The notes: generated by a model from the sequence alone, not told the origin. DNA of 64,000 nucleotides from Pseudoalteromonas sp. MSK9-3 (GCF_003590335.1 NZ_MIET01000070.1:124001-188000), one strand, 5' to 3'; numbered from the stretch's first letter, positions 41,328-51,553 are shown. A program made the numbers and translations.

Positions 41328-42608
41328 ATGGACGCACCTAACTCCGGTGAACTAACAGAACGTTATCAGTCGATGCAGCGAACTCGGATCATCGTTGCAA
41401 TAGCGATGTGCTACTTTTTATTTGCCGTGCTGCTTAACAGCGTGGGTACCGTTATTTTGCAATCGATAAATAGTTTTTCGATTAGCAAGGTTGAAGCGGC
41501 AAGCCTTGAAGGGTTTAAAGATTTGTCCATCGCTCTGGTGTCTTTTTTAGTTGCATCTGTGCTCCCCCGAGTAGGCTTTAAGCTTGCTTTATTACTCGCG
41601 TTATCTTGTGTGATGAGTGTGTGTTTACTGATCCCATCATTGGGAGAGTTTTATGCGTTTAAATTGTTGTTTGCTGTGGTTGGGTGTGCGTTTGCCGTTG
41701 TAAAAGTGAGTGTGTATGCACTCATAGGCCAGTTAAGCGATTCTACTTCTGCACACTCTGCGTTACTTAACACCATTGAAGGTATTTTCATGGTGGGGGT
41801 ATTAAGTGGCTATTGGATTTTTAGCTACTTTATTTCAGAGCCCTCATCAGTGGGCAGTAACGCTTGGCTCAATGTATATTATTTATTGGCAGCTTTGACT
41901 GGGCTATGTGTGCTTTGTGTGACTTTAGCACCGATCAAGCCTGAGCAAACTGACAATCACGTACCTTTTATAAAAGCATTTATTGATATGTTGAAATTGG
42001 CTTATCAGCCGTTGGTTCTTATATTTGTGATATCTGCATTTTTGTACGTCGTTATTGAGCAGGGCGTAGGGACTTGGCTTCCCACTTTTAACAATCAAAT
42101 ATTGCACTTACCAGTAGATGTTAGTGTGCAGCTCACGAGTATTTTCGCCGCTTGCTTAGCATTGGGGCGATTATTGGCCGGTCAGGTGCTCAAGGTGATC
42201 AGTTGGTATGTCTTACTCAATATAAGCTTAGTGTGTATGGCTGTGCTTATCTTATTGACATTACCCCTTACTCAAAACCTCATAGCAATGCCAGTTTCAT
42301 CTGTTTTTGAAGCGCCTATGGCAGCCTATTTAATGCCATTAATTGGATTGTTTATGGCGCCAATTTACCCTTTGCTGAACTCGGTAATACTGAGTAGTTT
42401 ACCCACCTCGAAACATGCGGCGATGACGGGCTTGATTGTGGTTTTTTCAGCGCTAGGAGGCACTTCAGGGTCATTGATCACAGGATATATGTTTGACAAT
42501 TTCACAGGGCAGCATGCGTTTTATAGTGCATTACTTCCCATTGCGATGTTATTTGCAACGGTGGCTTTATTTAAAAGGCGCATAGCGCACACCACAGCTT
42601 CAATCTAA
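41328..42608 (+). CDS. MFS sugar transporter
   Basis: A protein of 426 residues with 12 predicted transmembrane helices and no signal peptide, in the FucP/NarK-like range of the major facilitator superfamily (FFLFAVLLNSVGTVILQSINSFSIS..., a central loop near residue 205, second half with LGRLLAGQVLKVISWY). Together with the neighbouring trehalase, which acts in the cytoplasm, it should carry intact trehalose over the inner membrane. First gene of a two-gene operon; the trehalase follows after 17 bases. Operator 2 lies upstream. Confidence 0.85.
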   Translation: MDAPNSGELTERYQSMQRTRIIVAIAMCYFLFAVLLNSVGTVILQSINSFSISKVEAASLEGFKDLSIALVSFLVASVLPRVGFKLALLLALSCVMSVCLLIPSLGEFYAFKLLFAVVGCAFAVVKVSVYALIGQLSDSTSAHSALLNTIEGIFMVGVLSGYWIFSYFISEPSSVGSNAWLNVYYLLAALTGLCVLCVTLAPIKPEQTDNHVPFIKAFIDMLKLAYQPLVLIFVISAFLYVVIEQGVGTWLPTFNNQILHLPVDVSVQLTSIFAACLALGRLLAGQVLKVISWYVLLNISLVCMAVLILLTLPLTQNLIAMPVSSVFEAPMAAYLMPLIGLFMAPIYPLLNSVILSSLPTSKHAAMTGLIVVFSALGGTSGSLITGYMFDNFTGQHAFYSALLPIAMLFATVALFKRRIAHTTASI

Positions 42609-42625
42609 TAAGAGTTAAATACCTG

Positions 42626-44116
42626 ATGAAATTCGAATGTAGTACGTTGTTTATCGATGTTCAAAAAAGTGCCTTATTTAAAGACAGTAAAACATTTGCT
42701 GATGCGATACCGAATGTCAGTTGGCAGCATGCAGAAGAGGGTTATTTAGCATGTAAACCAAAGAACAAGGCTGAATTAACACGTTTTATTGCATCTCAAT
42801 TTAGTTTTGCAGCCAACTGCGAGCTTGATGAGCTACATGGTATTGAGTCTGTTCAGGATTATATTACAGCACTGTGGACACGTTTACAGCGCCCAGCAAT
42901 GACGCAGGATGAAGGCTCTTTACTGGCGTTACCGCATAGTTACATTGTGCCTGGTGGACGTTTTAACGAAATATACTACTGGGACAGCTATTTTACCGCT
43001 TTAGGTTTAGAAGATAGAGGCGATATTGAGCAAATAGAGGCGATGGTCGATAATTTTATTGACCTAATAGCGCGATTTGATTGTGTCCCTAATGGTAATC
43101 GACTTTACTACACTAGCCGGTCTCAGCCCCCTGTTTTGTCGTTAATGGTCGAGATGTTATTACCTTATAAAAAACAGGATCATGATTGGCTGCTAAAAGT
43201 GACCAATGCGATGAAAGCTGAACACGATTTTTGGCACAGAGGTGAAGCATTATTGAATGCAAAATACACCTCGCACAAACGCGTTGTACGCGTTAATGAG
43301 GCGGTGATATTGAATCGCTTTTGGGATGACAATGCAACACCAAGGCCTGAATCGTATAAAGAAGACGTTCAGTTAGCGGCACAGTTGAGTGAACCTGAAA
43401 AAGGTCATTTTTATCGTAATATTCGTGCTGCATGTGAGTCTGGGTGGGATTTTAGTGCGCGCTGGCTTGATGATGGCGTAAATCTATCAACAATTAACAC
43501 GACTAATCGAATTCCGATCGACTTAAATTGTTTGCTTTATAAATTAGAAACGATGATCAGCACGTGTTGTTCAGCATTAGGTGAACGTAATTTGAGTGCT
43601 GAGTTTGAAATGCGTGCGCTACAGCGAAAATTAGCCATTAATGAATTACTGTGGTGTGACACATCGAAGTTTTACTTTGATTTTGATTTGCCTTGTGGAC
43701 AGTTGAGTCCTGTATTGAGCTTAGCATCTTGTGTGCCTCTTTTTACGGGGATTTGTGATGCTACTCAAGCAAAATATATTGCAGATCGTTTAGCGAGTGA
43801 CTTTTTAAAAGAAGGCGGGCTTGTTAGTTGTTTAAGTGAAACCGAAGAACAATGGGATAGTCCTAATGGCTGGGCTCCACAACAGTGGTTTGCCGTCAAA
43901 GGCCTGCTTGATTATGGTCATAACGCGCTCGCTGATAAGATAAGGCTTCGTTGGATCACAATGATTGAAATGGACTTTAAGAGCCGTGGGTGTTTATTAG
44001 AAAAGTACAATGTAGTCTCACCAAACCAAACCGCAGGTGGTGGAGAATATCAAGTACAACAGGGATTTGGCTGGACTAATGGCGTAACGAGTCGCTTTTA
44101 TAATTTATCCAAGTAA
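42626..44116 (+). CDS. Trehalase, glycoside hydrolase family 37
   Basis: A protein of 496 residues without signal peptide, so cytoplasmic (TreF-like, though shorter than E. coli TreF). Both family signatures are present: PGGRFNEIYYWDSY and QWDSPNGWAPQQW, plus SRSQPP. Likely catalytic acid D275 in ESGWDFS and base E474 in GGGEYQVQQGFGWTNG, by comparison with E. coli Tre37A. It splits trehalose to two glucose. Its partner, an MFS transporter, is upstream in the same operon under LacI control. Confidence 0.95.
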   Translation: MKFECSTLFIDVQKSALFKDSKTFADAIPNVSWQHAEEGYLACKPKNKAELTRFIASQFSFAANCELDELHGIESVQDYITALWTRLQRPAMTQDEGSLLALPHSYIVPGGRFNEIYYWDSYFTALGLEDRGDIEQIEAMVDNFIDLIARFDCVPNGNRLYYTSRSQPPVLSLMVEMLLPYKKQDHDWLLKVTNAMKAEHDFWHRGEALLNAKYTSHKRVVRVNEAVILNRFWDDNATPRPESYKEDVQLAAQLSEPEKGHFYRNIRAACESGWDFSARWLDDGVNLSTINTTNRIPIDLNCLLYKLETMISTCCSALGERNLSAEFEMRALQRKLAINELLWCDTSKFYFDFDLPCGQLSPVLSLASCVPLFTGICDATQAKYIADRLASDFLKEGGLVSCLSETEEQWDSPNGWAPQQWFAVKGLLDYGHNALADKIRLRWITMIEMDFKSRGCLLEKYNVVSPNQTAGGGEYQVQQGFGWTNGVTSRFYNLSK

Positions 44117-44434
44117 TGATGATATGGGTGGTAGTAGAACACCCATGTAAACTTTAAGTTTCTATTCGTTGCAATACTTTTTCTTTATCGTTTCACTCTG
44201 TTTATTTATTTTCATTACTTTGTGTTTTATAAGTATAAGTTTATGAATTAATTGAAATATAACTTCACTCATGTCACGCTTGTTTTAAAATATCATCTTA
44301 TCGTATTTGACTGTAACAGAGCCCGTATTTTGGTAACTGAGCTTGGTCTGAATTAAATGGTTTTGGTTAAACGCCCAGCAATTCATCTATGTGCTTCTAT
44401 ACTGTTAAAGTCAAATGTCATTTCGGAGTCAATG
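44117..44434. other. Gene-free stretch before the metalloprotease gene
   Basis: 318 AT-rich bases. A hairpin at 44124-44146 may end the trehalase operon. GGAG at 44425-44428 serves the next gene. Confidence 0.5.
44124..44146 (+). terminator. Hairpin after the trehalase gene
   Basis: ATGGGTG (44124-44130) pairs with CACCCAT (44140-44146), loop of 9. The T-run that follows is broken (GTAAACTTTAAGTTT), so it is a weak terminator at best. Confidence 0.45.
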
Positions 44435-47287
44435 ATGAAGTTAATTGCGTATAGTTTACTAACAGTGTGTGCCAGTATATCAAGTGCTTACGCCAGTGAG
44501 AGTAACGATTGGTCTTGGCAACCTATGAATACTGTTGTTAATAAAGGTGCTGTGAATGTTGTAGACAATGAGCTTCTATTTACTTTAGATGCTGAAAAAG
44601 TACAAAAAGATTTAATGTCCGTTGCTTTAAATGATCAAATAAAACAGATCTCTTTGCCTTCATTGAGTGGTCAGTTTAAGCAGTTCACGATATTGCATGA
44701 TTCGATTATGGCAATAGGCTTACAGCGTAAATTCCCTTCGATTCGGAGTTTTGAGGTAAGGCAAGTAGACAACGAAAATAATACTGGTCGATTTGATATA
44801 GGACCAAATGGTGTGCATGGAATGTACGTTGTTAATGGTGAACGCGTTTACTTAGACACAATAGACAGTGGTGTAGTAAAGCTCTATAAGAAAACGATAA
44901 AGCAACAAGCGTGGCAAGATAAAGTACTTAAACCAGACGTAGCACAGTTATCGGCAAAGAATAAAGAGTCTCGAGGCCCTTTGATAGCGAATGGTGGAAA
45001 CGTTGATTTTGTGACTTATCGACTAGCTGTAACCACCAGTGATGAATATACCAGCTTCTTTGGCGGCAAAGTGGGAGCAATGAATGGTATCGTGACGACT
45101 ATCAATCGGGTTAACGAGGTTTTTAAAACGGATTTAGCCGTTAAGTTAGAATTGATCGCAAATAATGACACGCTCATTTTTGAAGCGAATGACCCTTACG
45201 ACAATGGTAATGCAGACGACACTTTAGGCATTGTACAGACTCAAATAGATACATTAATTGGCACTGATAATTACGATGTGGGGCATTTGATGGCAACCTC
45301 TGGAGCTGGCCTAGCTGGGTTAGGTGTTGTCTGTTCACAAAGCGCAAAGGCATGGGGAATGACGGGGATATCAACCCCACAAGGCGATGCGTATGACGTT
45401 GATTATGTCGCACATGAAATAGGGCATCAATTTGGTGCGAATCACACTTACAATGGCTCAAGTGGTTCGTGTAATACGCAAGAAAGTTCTGCGGCATATG
45501 AACCGGGCAGTGGTGTTACAATCATGAGTTACGCAGGTATCTGTGGTGATGATAATTTAGCGCAAAATTCCATTGCGATGTTCCACTCTCATAGTATCGA
45601 TGAGATGAATACACATGTTACAACAGGATCTGGCTCAACCTGTGGTACGCCAACGAATATAGGTAATAATGCGCCTATTGCAAATGCGAATGCCGATCAT
45701 ACAATCCCAATAAATACGCCCTTTGTACTAACGGGCTCGGCGACGGATCAAAATAGCGCCAACACATTGAGTTATGCTTGGGAACAAATGGATTTAGGTG
45801 CCACTACGGCTGGAGCGGATCAGCTAATTGATAACGGTGAAGGGCCATTATTTAGACCTTATTTACCAAGTGCTGGGGCTGTGCGTTATTTTCCTAGATT
45901 AGAAGATGTGTTAGCGAACACAACGGCAAAAGGTGAAGCCTATCCTACAACGAATCGGGTAATGAATTTTCGCTTGGTGGTCAGAGATGGTGAAGGTGGT
46001 GTCAATTATGATGCAATGACGGTGACTTCCACGACATCGGCTGGGCCGTTTTCTGTTACGGCTCCCACGTCTGCGACACAGCTGAATGACAGCAGCTCAG
46101 TGAATGTAACATGGAATGTTGCAAGTACAGATCAGGCCCCCGTATCGTGTGACAATGTTGATATAATGCAATCTACAAGTAGTACATCATTTGACCAAGT
46201 GCTTTTATCTAATACGCCTAATGATGGTGCTGAAACTGTTAACCTTGCAGGTAGCGCAGATGGTAAAGCACGGATCATGATAAAATGTAGTTCTGGGGTG
46301 TTTTATGCACTATCTCAGGAGTTCCAGTTAGGTAATATTATTTCAATAACGGGCCAACAAACACTGAGTATGAATGAAGACTCAAGCTTGTTGATAACGC
46401 CGGCAATGTTCACAGTGGTTAATGAGCAGGCCGATGCGACCTTAACGGTGAGTTTATCTGCGGGCAGTAATTACACCATCAATGGTGAAACTGTGACACC
46501 GAGTGCAAATTTCTTTGGTGAGCTAACCGTCCCTGTCAAAGTGAGCGATGGCAGTAATACAAGCGTTGCATTTTTGGCGAAGATAACGGTTGCCCCCGTA
46601 AATGATGCACCTTCTATTTTAGGACAGCAGAGTATCTCTGTTAATGAAGATATGCCTATGACGCTGGCTTTAAGTCAGTTTTTAATCACCGACGTAGACA
46701 GTTCAGTACTCACTTTAACAGCACAGGGGGGAGATAATTATACGCTTGATGGTTTAACTCTAATGCCTACGGCTAACTATAATGGTTCACTTACAGTGCC
46801 TATTTCGGTAGCTGACGATACGGGGGCGTTAGACAACTTTAGTGCACAAATAACCGTGATTGCTGTAAATGACGCGCCGATTGCTGCTGCTGATACTGGA
46901 TCTGTAGTGCAAGGTGAAACTCTACAATTAAACGTGTTGAGTAATGATACGGATATTGATAGTACTGAGTTAACAATTAACTCAGTTGAGTACTCTGGCA
47001 CCGGAACTGTCACCATAAGTAACAATATGCTGGAGTATGTTGCAAGTGCTGAATTTACTGGGCAAGAGCAATTTACGTATGAAGTAGTTGATGGCAATGG
47101 AGGGTCAGCTATGGGAGAGGTTACTATTGAAGTTACACAAATGAGTGTAACTCCCACTAACCCCACGACACCAACAACACCTACTGAGCCTTCTACCGGT
47201 GATGATAGCGGCAGCAGTGGAACACTCTCGTTTGTTTGGTTGCTATATATGTTAGTGGCTTTACGACGCTTAAGGTCTATGAGGTGA
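44435..47287 (+). CDS. Secreted reprolysin-like metalloprotease with cadherin-like repeats
   Basis: A protein of 950 residues from the ATG at 44435 (GGAG six bases upstream), which gives a clean signal (MKLIAYSLLTVCASISSAYA). Residues about 170-410 hold a zincin domain with H327-EIG-H331-QFGAN-H337 (HExxHxxGxxH) and the Met-turn IMSYAG, as in M12B reprolysin-like peptidases. Further on are a GVxFVDGxG-like and several cadherin-type repeats (SMNEDSSLLITPAMF, SVNEDMPMTLALSQF, DTGSVVQGETLQLNVLSND). The C terminus is Thr-Pro-rich, then GDDSGSSGTLSFVWLLYMLVALRRLRS, a Gly/Ser patch, hydrophobic helix and Arg cluster like GlyGly-CTERM sorting tails. Probably cleaved by a rhombosortase. Confidence 0.9.
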   Translation: MKLIAYSLLTVCASISSAYASESNDWSWQPMNTVVNKGAVNVVDNELLFTLDAEKVQKDLMSVALNDQIKQISLPSLSGQFKQFTILHDSIMAIGLQRKFPSIRSFEVRQVDNENNTGRFDIGPNGVHGMYVVNGERVYLDTIDSGVVKLYKKTIKQQAWQDKVLKPDVAQLSAKNKESRGPLIANGGNVDFVTYRLAVTTSDEYTSFFGGKVGAMNGIVTTINRVNEVFKTDLAVKLELIANNDTLIFEANDPYDNGNADDTLGIVQTQIDTLIGTDNYDVGHLMATSGAGLAGLGVVCSQSAKAWGMTGISTPQGDAYDVDYVAHEIGHQFGANHTYNGSSGSCNTQESSAAYEPGSGVTIMSYAGICGDDNLAQNSIAMFHSHSIDEMNTHVTTGSGSTCGTPTNIGNNAPIANANADHTIPINTPFVLTGSATDQNSANTLSYAWEQMDLGATTAGADQLIDNGEGPLFRPYLPSAGAVRYFPRLEDVLANTTAKGEAYPTTNRVMNFRLVVRDGEGGVNYDAMTVTSTTSAGPFSVTAPTSATQLNDSSSVNVTWNVASTDQAPVSCDNVDIMQSTSSTSFDQVLLSNTPNDGAETVNLAGSADGKARIMIKCSSGVFYALSQEFQLGNIISITGQQTLSMNEDSSLLITPAMFTVVNEQADATLTVSLSAGSNYTINGETVTPSANFFGELTVPVKVSDGSNTSVAFLAKITVAPVNDAPSILGQQSISVNEDMPMTLALSQFLITDVDSSVLTLTAQGGDNYTLDGLTLMPTANYNGSLTVPISVADDTGALDNFSAQITVIAVNDAPIAAADTGSVVQGETLQLNVLSNDTDIDSTELTINSVEYSGTGTVTISNNMLEYVASAEFTGQEQFTYEVVDGNGGSAMGEVTIEVTQMSVTPTNPTTPTTPTEPSTGDDSGSSGTLSFVWLLYMLVALRRLRSMR

Positions 47288-47293
47288 TAAGAT

Positions 47294-47677
47294 ATGTTTA
47301 AATATACATTACCTTTTTATATGTGTTTATTAGCAGGGTGCGCCGCGAGCGGACCTGCTGATAAAAACATTGTTCCTGAACTGGTCAATGAAAATAGGCC
47401 TTTGATATGGTTTAGTGAGCACAATGTCGACGAGGTCTTGTCATTACACCAACAACAGCAGTCTTTAGGCCTAATTGCTTTAAGTAGACGAGGGTATTTC
47501 TACCCTAAAATTGGTATGGCTCGTAAGCCGCTTACGCTACAAGATAATTGTGTAACATGGCTGTTAGCAAGCTCGTCAGATATAGTCAACGATAAGCAAG
47601 GGAAAGCGCTACAGGCTGCTCAACAGCAGTTTGCGGCTAAGTTTAATATGGCAATGGCACCGAAGTGCTTAAAGTAA
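47294..47677 (+). CDS. Small lipoprotein next to the metalloprotease
   Basis: A protein of 127 residues with a lipoprotein signal (FYMCLLAGC) starting six bases after the protease stop, so the two are probably cotranscribed. Two further Cys, in QDNCVTWLL and at the C-terminal PKCLK, may form a disulfide. No domain is recognised. It might help in export, folding or inhibition of the protease, but this is only position-based. Confidence 0.6.
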   Translation: MFKYTLPFYMCLLAGCAASGPADKNIVPELVNENRPLIWFSEHNVDEVLSLHQQQQSLGLIALSRRGYFYPKIGMARKPLTLQDNCVTWLLASSSDIVNDKQGKALQAAQQQFAAKFNMAMAPKCLK

Positions 47678-47705
47678 GGTTTAGTTAAAAAGTAAGAAGT
47701 GTCAT

Positions 47706-47737
47706 AAAGGTCAAATCTATTTTATTTGGCCTTTTAT
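47706..47737 (+). terminator. Terminator of the protease-lipoprotein operon
   Basis: AAGGTCAAAT pairs with ATTTGGCCTT (one G-T wobble), with a short T-rich loop, then TTATTT. Confidence 0.7.
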
Positions 47738-47814
47738 TTACACATAATATATTTACTGAGCAACGCGTTACTATCAAAACTGTCTATAGTTACATGAACG
47801 ATTGAGGTAATTAT

Positions 47815-48789
47815 ATGGTCGACATTAAAAGCTGCTTTGTGAAATCCCCCCATCCATTTTTTGATTGTCAGAAGTGGCAACAATTAGTAAATACATTAGC
47901 TGAGCTTTATAACGCAGCGAGTGGCACGATAGTGCAATTCAGAGAGAACGAGTTTAATGTTGTGGCGACCAGCTCGAATGATGACAACTTCTTAACGCAA
48001 AATAGTAATTGGCCTTGGGAGATGCGCAGTTTTTGTCGGCATATGATGGAAACCAAGCAGTCACTGTATGTGAAAGATGCGGTTAATCATGAAATGTGGT
48101 GTCAAGTTCAACCTGTCAGTGAAGGGCCTGTACGCTCATATTTAGGCTTTCCACTGTTTTGGCCTGATGGGGAGCTATTTGGCTCCATATGCGTTATTGA
48201 TACAAAAAAGACGGATTACCCAGATATTTTGGTGCAGCTATTATCGCAGTTCAAGTCATTAATTGAAGGTGATTTACAGAGAATAGTCGATTATGAAGTG
48301 GTTAAGTCACTCGCATTGGAAGATCAGCTAACAGGGTTACATAATTTACGTGGGTTGAATGTGTTAGGCCAACAGAGAATAAAAGATGCACATCGATTTA
48401 TGCAACATGTGGCCATTGTGTATTTAGATATTGATAATTTAAAACAAATGAATGATGAATATGGTCATCATAGTGGCGACTTGTGTATTGTTGAATTAGC
48501 TAAAGTCTTAAAATCAGTGACACGGGATGCAGACATAAGAGCCAGAGTGGGAGGGGATGAGTTCGTTGTGATGCTGTTATCTTCAAGCGAGGAGTTTGTA
48601 TCGCAATGGTGTCGACGTCTAATTGATAAATATGATGCTGCGTTGGAGAAGCTATCTTATCAGCACGAAGTGAGTGTCAGCGTTGGGTATGGTATTTATG
48701 ACCCTATTGATGAAGTACCCCTTGAAAAAATGGTGCAGCTAAGTGACAACGTAATGTATGCCAACAAGCAAGCAAAAAAGCGGGCTTAG
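47815..48789 (+). CDS. GAF-GGDEF diguanylate cyclase
   Basis: A protein of 324 residues, cytoplasmic. GAF domain about 15-155 (MRSFCRHMMETKQSLYVKDAVNHEMW, YLGFPLFWPDGELFGSICVID), GGDEF domain about 165-322 with the active motif G246-GDEF (RVGGDEFVV) and the metal-binding YLDIDNLKQMND. An inhibitory RxxD lies in RDADIRARVGGDEF only in degenerate form. It should make cyclic di-GMP from GTP under control of a ligand bound by the GAF domain. Single gene, ending 24 bases before a convergent receptor gene. Confidence 0.9.
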   Translation: MVDIKSCFVKSPHPFFDCQKWQQLVNTLAELYNAASGTIVQFRENEFNVVATSSNDDNFLTQNSNWPWEMRSFCRHMMETKQSLYVKDAVNHEMWCQVQPVSEGPVRSYLGFPLFWPDGELFGSICVIDTKKTDYPDILVQLLSQFKSLIEGDLQRIVDYEVVKSLALEDQLTGLHNLRGLNVLGQQRIKDAHRFMQHVAIVYLDIDNLKQMNDEYGHHSGDLCIVELAKVLKSVTRDADIRARVGGDEFVVMLLSSSEEFVSQWCRRLIDKYDAALEKLSYQHEVSVSVGYGIYDPIDEVPLEKMVQLSDNVMYANKQAKKRA

Positions 48790-48813
48790 TCAGACCTTGT
48801 TATCAAGATCACT

Positions 48814-51414
48814 CTACAATTGGTACCTAAGCCCTAAGTAAAAACGTCGCCCGTTACTATAAATACCTGTTGGCGCATATTGGTTTCTTTCATAGCTATA
48901 CGATATTTCATCTGACAGGTTGATAAAGTCAAATGTGACTTTTAATTGCGATGACAGAGATACGGTAATATTGCCATCAAGCTGACCATAGTCATCGGTA
49001 ATAATTTCACCTACACCGGTGGCAAACTCTGTTCTATAGTTGTAGGCTAGTCGTGTACTTAGCCAATGGTTTTCATAGTAGGCGGTGATGTTATAGCTGT
49101 GTTTAGATGTACCGGGAACAAGGTTATTTTGCAAAGAGGTTTGAGACACTCTGTTCCCATCAACGTAAGTATAGTTTGCGATCACGCCAAACCCATAAGC
49201 GAGATGTTGCTGGTAACTAAGCTCTAACCCTCTTACACTGCCGCCACTGCCATTTATAGGTCGGTCGATGGACATTAACCTATCTTCATGGCGTTCAAGT
49301 GCACGTTTAAACTCAATGAATGATGTCACATCTTTGTTAAATAGTGCGGCAGATATTAATCCACCATCTTGGAAATACCATTCTAAACTGGCGTCAAATT
49401 GAGTTGCCCGGTAAGGGTCTAAATTAGGGTTTCCACCCTGGCCTTGAGATTGAGTTACATTATAATTTGTTGAGGGCATCAGGTGATTAAACTGGGCACG
49501 AGACATCACCCGTGCAACTGAAAACCGTGACACCAGATCTGGGGTTAATTCAATATTTATATTTGCACTAGGAAGCAGGTCAACATAGGATTTTTTATCA
49601 TTTATCCAGATAAAGTCCGTTGATGAACTATTGCTCGCGGGTTGTTGTAAGGCTTTGGCATCTTGCCAAGTGGATACAGCCCTTAGCCCCAGGTTTATTC
49701 TATAAAAGTCATCGTCAAACGAGAGTTTAAAATAGCCCGCGAGCGAACGCTCTTTTATATTGAAACGACTTGCTTGTTCAACATGCTGAACAAAATTAAG
49801 CGAGTTAAAATCCTGCTGTAATAGAGCAATATTTACCAAACTGTATAGCTTGAGTGTTTGGTTATTTCCTATATTTTCGAGGTAATTGTCGACAAATTGA
49901 CTTGGGTAATCTGCAAGTGTGGTATTTAACTCACCCGCTAGGCCGTCAGTCGAACCATTTAAGGAGCGAAGGCGGCGAAAATCTCGTTGATGATTTCTAT
50001 ATTTTAAGCCTACTTTTATACTTGATATCATTGGGTGGTCAATTTGGTAATTGACATCTACTTGTGCGAAGTAAGCTTTATCTTCGCCTTGCTGAGCGTC
50101 TTTTCTCGCTTCAGTTAAAAACCACTGTGATGCTTCAAGAGGTGATGTGTCATAGTGTGCGAGAATATTTTTTTGTACACGGGTATCTACGCTAAACGTC
50201 GTATTGGCGGAGAATTGTGAAGTAAAATCTTCACTGGTGCCACCTTGGGCTTGGCTTTGTCCTAATTGGTATTGAACTTGCCAAATAGGGCCTGAGTAGA
50301 GTAAATCAAAATGAATACTCTGGGTATCTATCTGAGAATCACGCCAAATAGCTTCCATACTGGTATTGTATGGGTCGTTATTTAATTGACTATATTGGCC
50401 ATAAACAAGTGTACTGTCACTAATGACTGCATTGCTTATTGAGCCACCTAAATCTAAAACTTTAGCGGGTTGCCATAAAAAATTTTGATTACTGTTATCG
50501 GCATCAAGTTGAGAATAAAGTAAATGAGTATCTAATCGCCAATGATGATTAAATTTGTAGGCTATGTTGGCTGATAGTGTTGATAAGATTCTTTCTTGTT
50601 TGAAAATTGCAGAACCGCCACCTCCTGGGGTCCAGATATTACTAAGGGCATTGGTTGTTACTTGGCTTGTCGGTGTTAAATTTTGCGCGTCATCATATTG
50701 ATAATCTCTTTCATGCCACCCCCAAGATTCAAGCCCATCGCGACGCAATTGTCTCGTATATCGGGTGGCGGTAAAAAGCGTCGCAAAGTTTTCATCGCTA
50801 TTTTTATAATTGAAAATTGCAGAAAGCTGAGGATCTAATTCATTTGATAAATCATTGTATTGCAATTGCGTGTTTAGCACTAAAAAGTGGTTGTCAGTTA
50901 AAAGTGGGTCGAGTGTTTTAATGTTTATTGCACCACCTAAAGAACCTTCATCTTGATCTGCTTGTGGTGTTTTGTAAACTTCCAAAGAGGAGACGATGTC
51001 TGCGGGTAGAAGCGTAAAATTAAATCCTCTATTAGGTTGTGATGATATCCACCAATCTGCAGAAGCGAGGTATTGTCCATTTAAATAGGTTCTATTTTGT
51101 TCGGGTGTGGTGCCGCGAACACCAATGCGTTCACCTTCGCCTTGAATACGAGATAAAGAGATCCCTGTGATCCGTTGCAGCGCTTCGGCCACATTTTTAT
51201 CAGGAAATTTACCAATTTCTTGAGCGCTAATTGAATCTGTTATTTGATCACTAAATCGCTTATTATTGAGTGACTTGACAACGCTGTCATGAAAGCCGCG
51301 AATTTGAATTTTTTCAAGAGGGTTTTCGGTGTGTACTTTATTGTCTGTGGCTAATAGCTGTATAGGAAAGCAAAATGTGAGCAATAGTAAAATTGAATAA
51401 CAACGATGACTCAT
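48814..51414 (-). CDS. TonB-dependent receptor A
   Basis: A protein of 866 residues with signal peptide, a TonB box around LEKIQIRG, a plug domain (ISAQEIGKFPDKNVAEALQRITGISLSRIQGEGERIGVRGTTPEQNRTYLNGQ...DWWISSQPNRGFN) and a barrel ending GRRFYLGLRYQL. The set of plug motifs (EIGKFPDKNVAEALQR, EGERIGVRG, GSLGGAINI) marks the Xanthomonas/Caulobacter-type receptor group, often used for oligosaccharides or peptides rather than siderophores. Paralogue of the receptor at 55.2-57.8 kb. Divergent from the winged-helix/beta-propeller regulator. Confidence 0.9.
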   Translation of the reverse strand: MSHRCYSILLLLTFCFPIQLLATDNKVHTENPLEKIQIRGFHDSVVKSLNNKRFSDQITDSISAQEIGKFPDKNVAEALQRITGISLSRIQGEGERIGVRGTTPEQNRTYLNGQYLASADWWISSQPNRGFNFTLLPADIVSSLEVYKTPQADQDEGSLGGAINIKTLDPLLTDNHFLVLNTQLQYNDLSNELDPQLSAIFNYKNSDENFATLFTATRYTRQLRRDGLESWGWHERDYQYDDAQNLTPTSQVTTNALSNIWTPGGGGSAIFKQERILSTLSANIAYKFNHHWRLDTHLLYSQLDADNSNQNFLWQPAKVLDLGGSISNAVISDSTLVYGQYSQLNNDPYNTSMEAIWRDSQIDTQSIHFDLLYSGPIWQVQYQLGQSQAQGGTSEDFTSQFSANTTFSVDTRVQKNILAHYDTSPLEASQWFLTEARKDAQQGEDKAYFAQVDVNYQIDHPMISSIKVGLKYRNHQRDFRRLRSLNGSTDGLAGELNTTLADYPSQFVDNYLENIGNNQTLKLYSLVNIALLQQDFNSLNFVQHVEQASRFNIKERSLAGYFKLSFDDDFYRINLGLRAVSTWQDAKALQQPASNSSSTDFIWINDKKSYVDLLPSANINIELTPDLVSRFSVARVMSRAQFNHLMPSTNYNVTQSQGQGGNPNLDPYRATQFDASLEWYFQDGGLISAALFNKDVTSFIEFKRALERHEDRLMSIDRPINGSGGSVRGLELSYQQHLAYGFGVIANYTYVDGNRVSQTSLQNNLVPGTSKHSYNITAYYENHWLSTRLAYNYRTEFATGVGEIITDDYGQLDGNITVSLSSQLKVTFDFINLSDEISYSYERNQYAPTGIYSNGRRFYLGLRYQL

Positions 51415-51553
51415 TTTGTTTCTCCTTATATATTAACTTAGATTCATCCAGTTAAATGTATTTCACTATTGATGAACAGTGTATTATTAGTGTCAAATAT
51501 CATACTCTTTTATTACGCTTTTAACCATACCTTTACATTGTACTTAGGACGTT

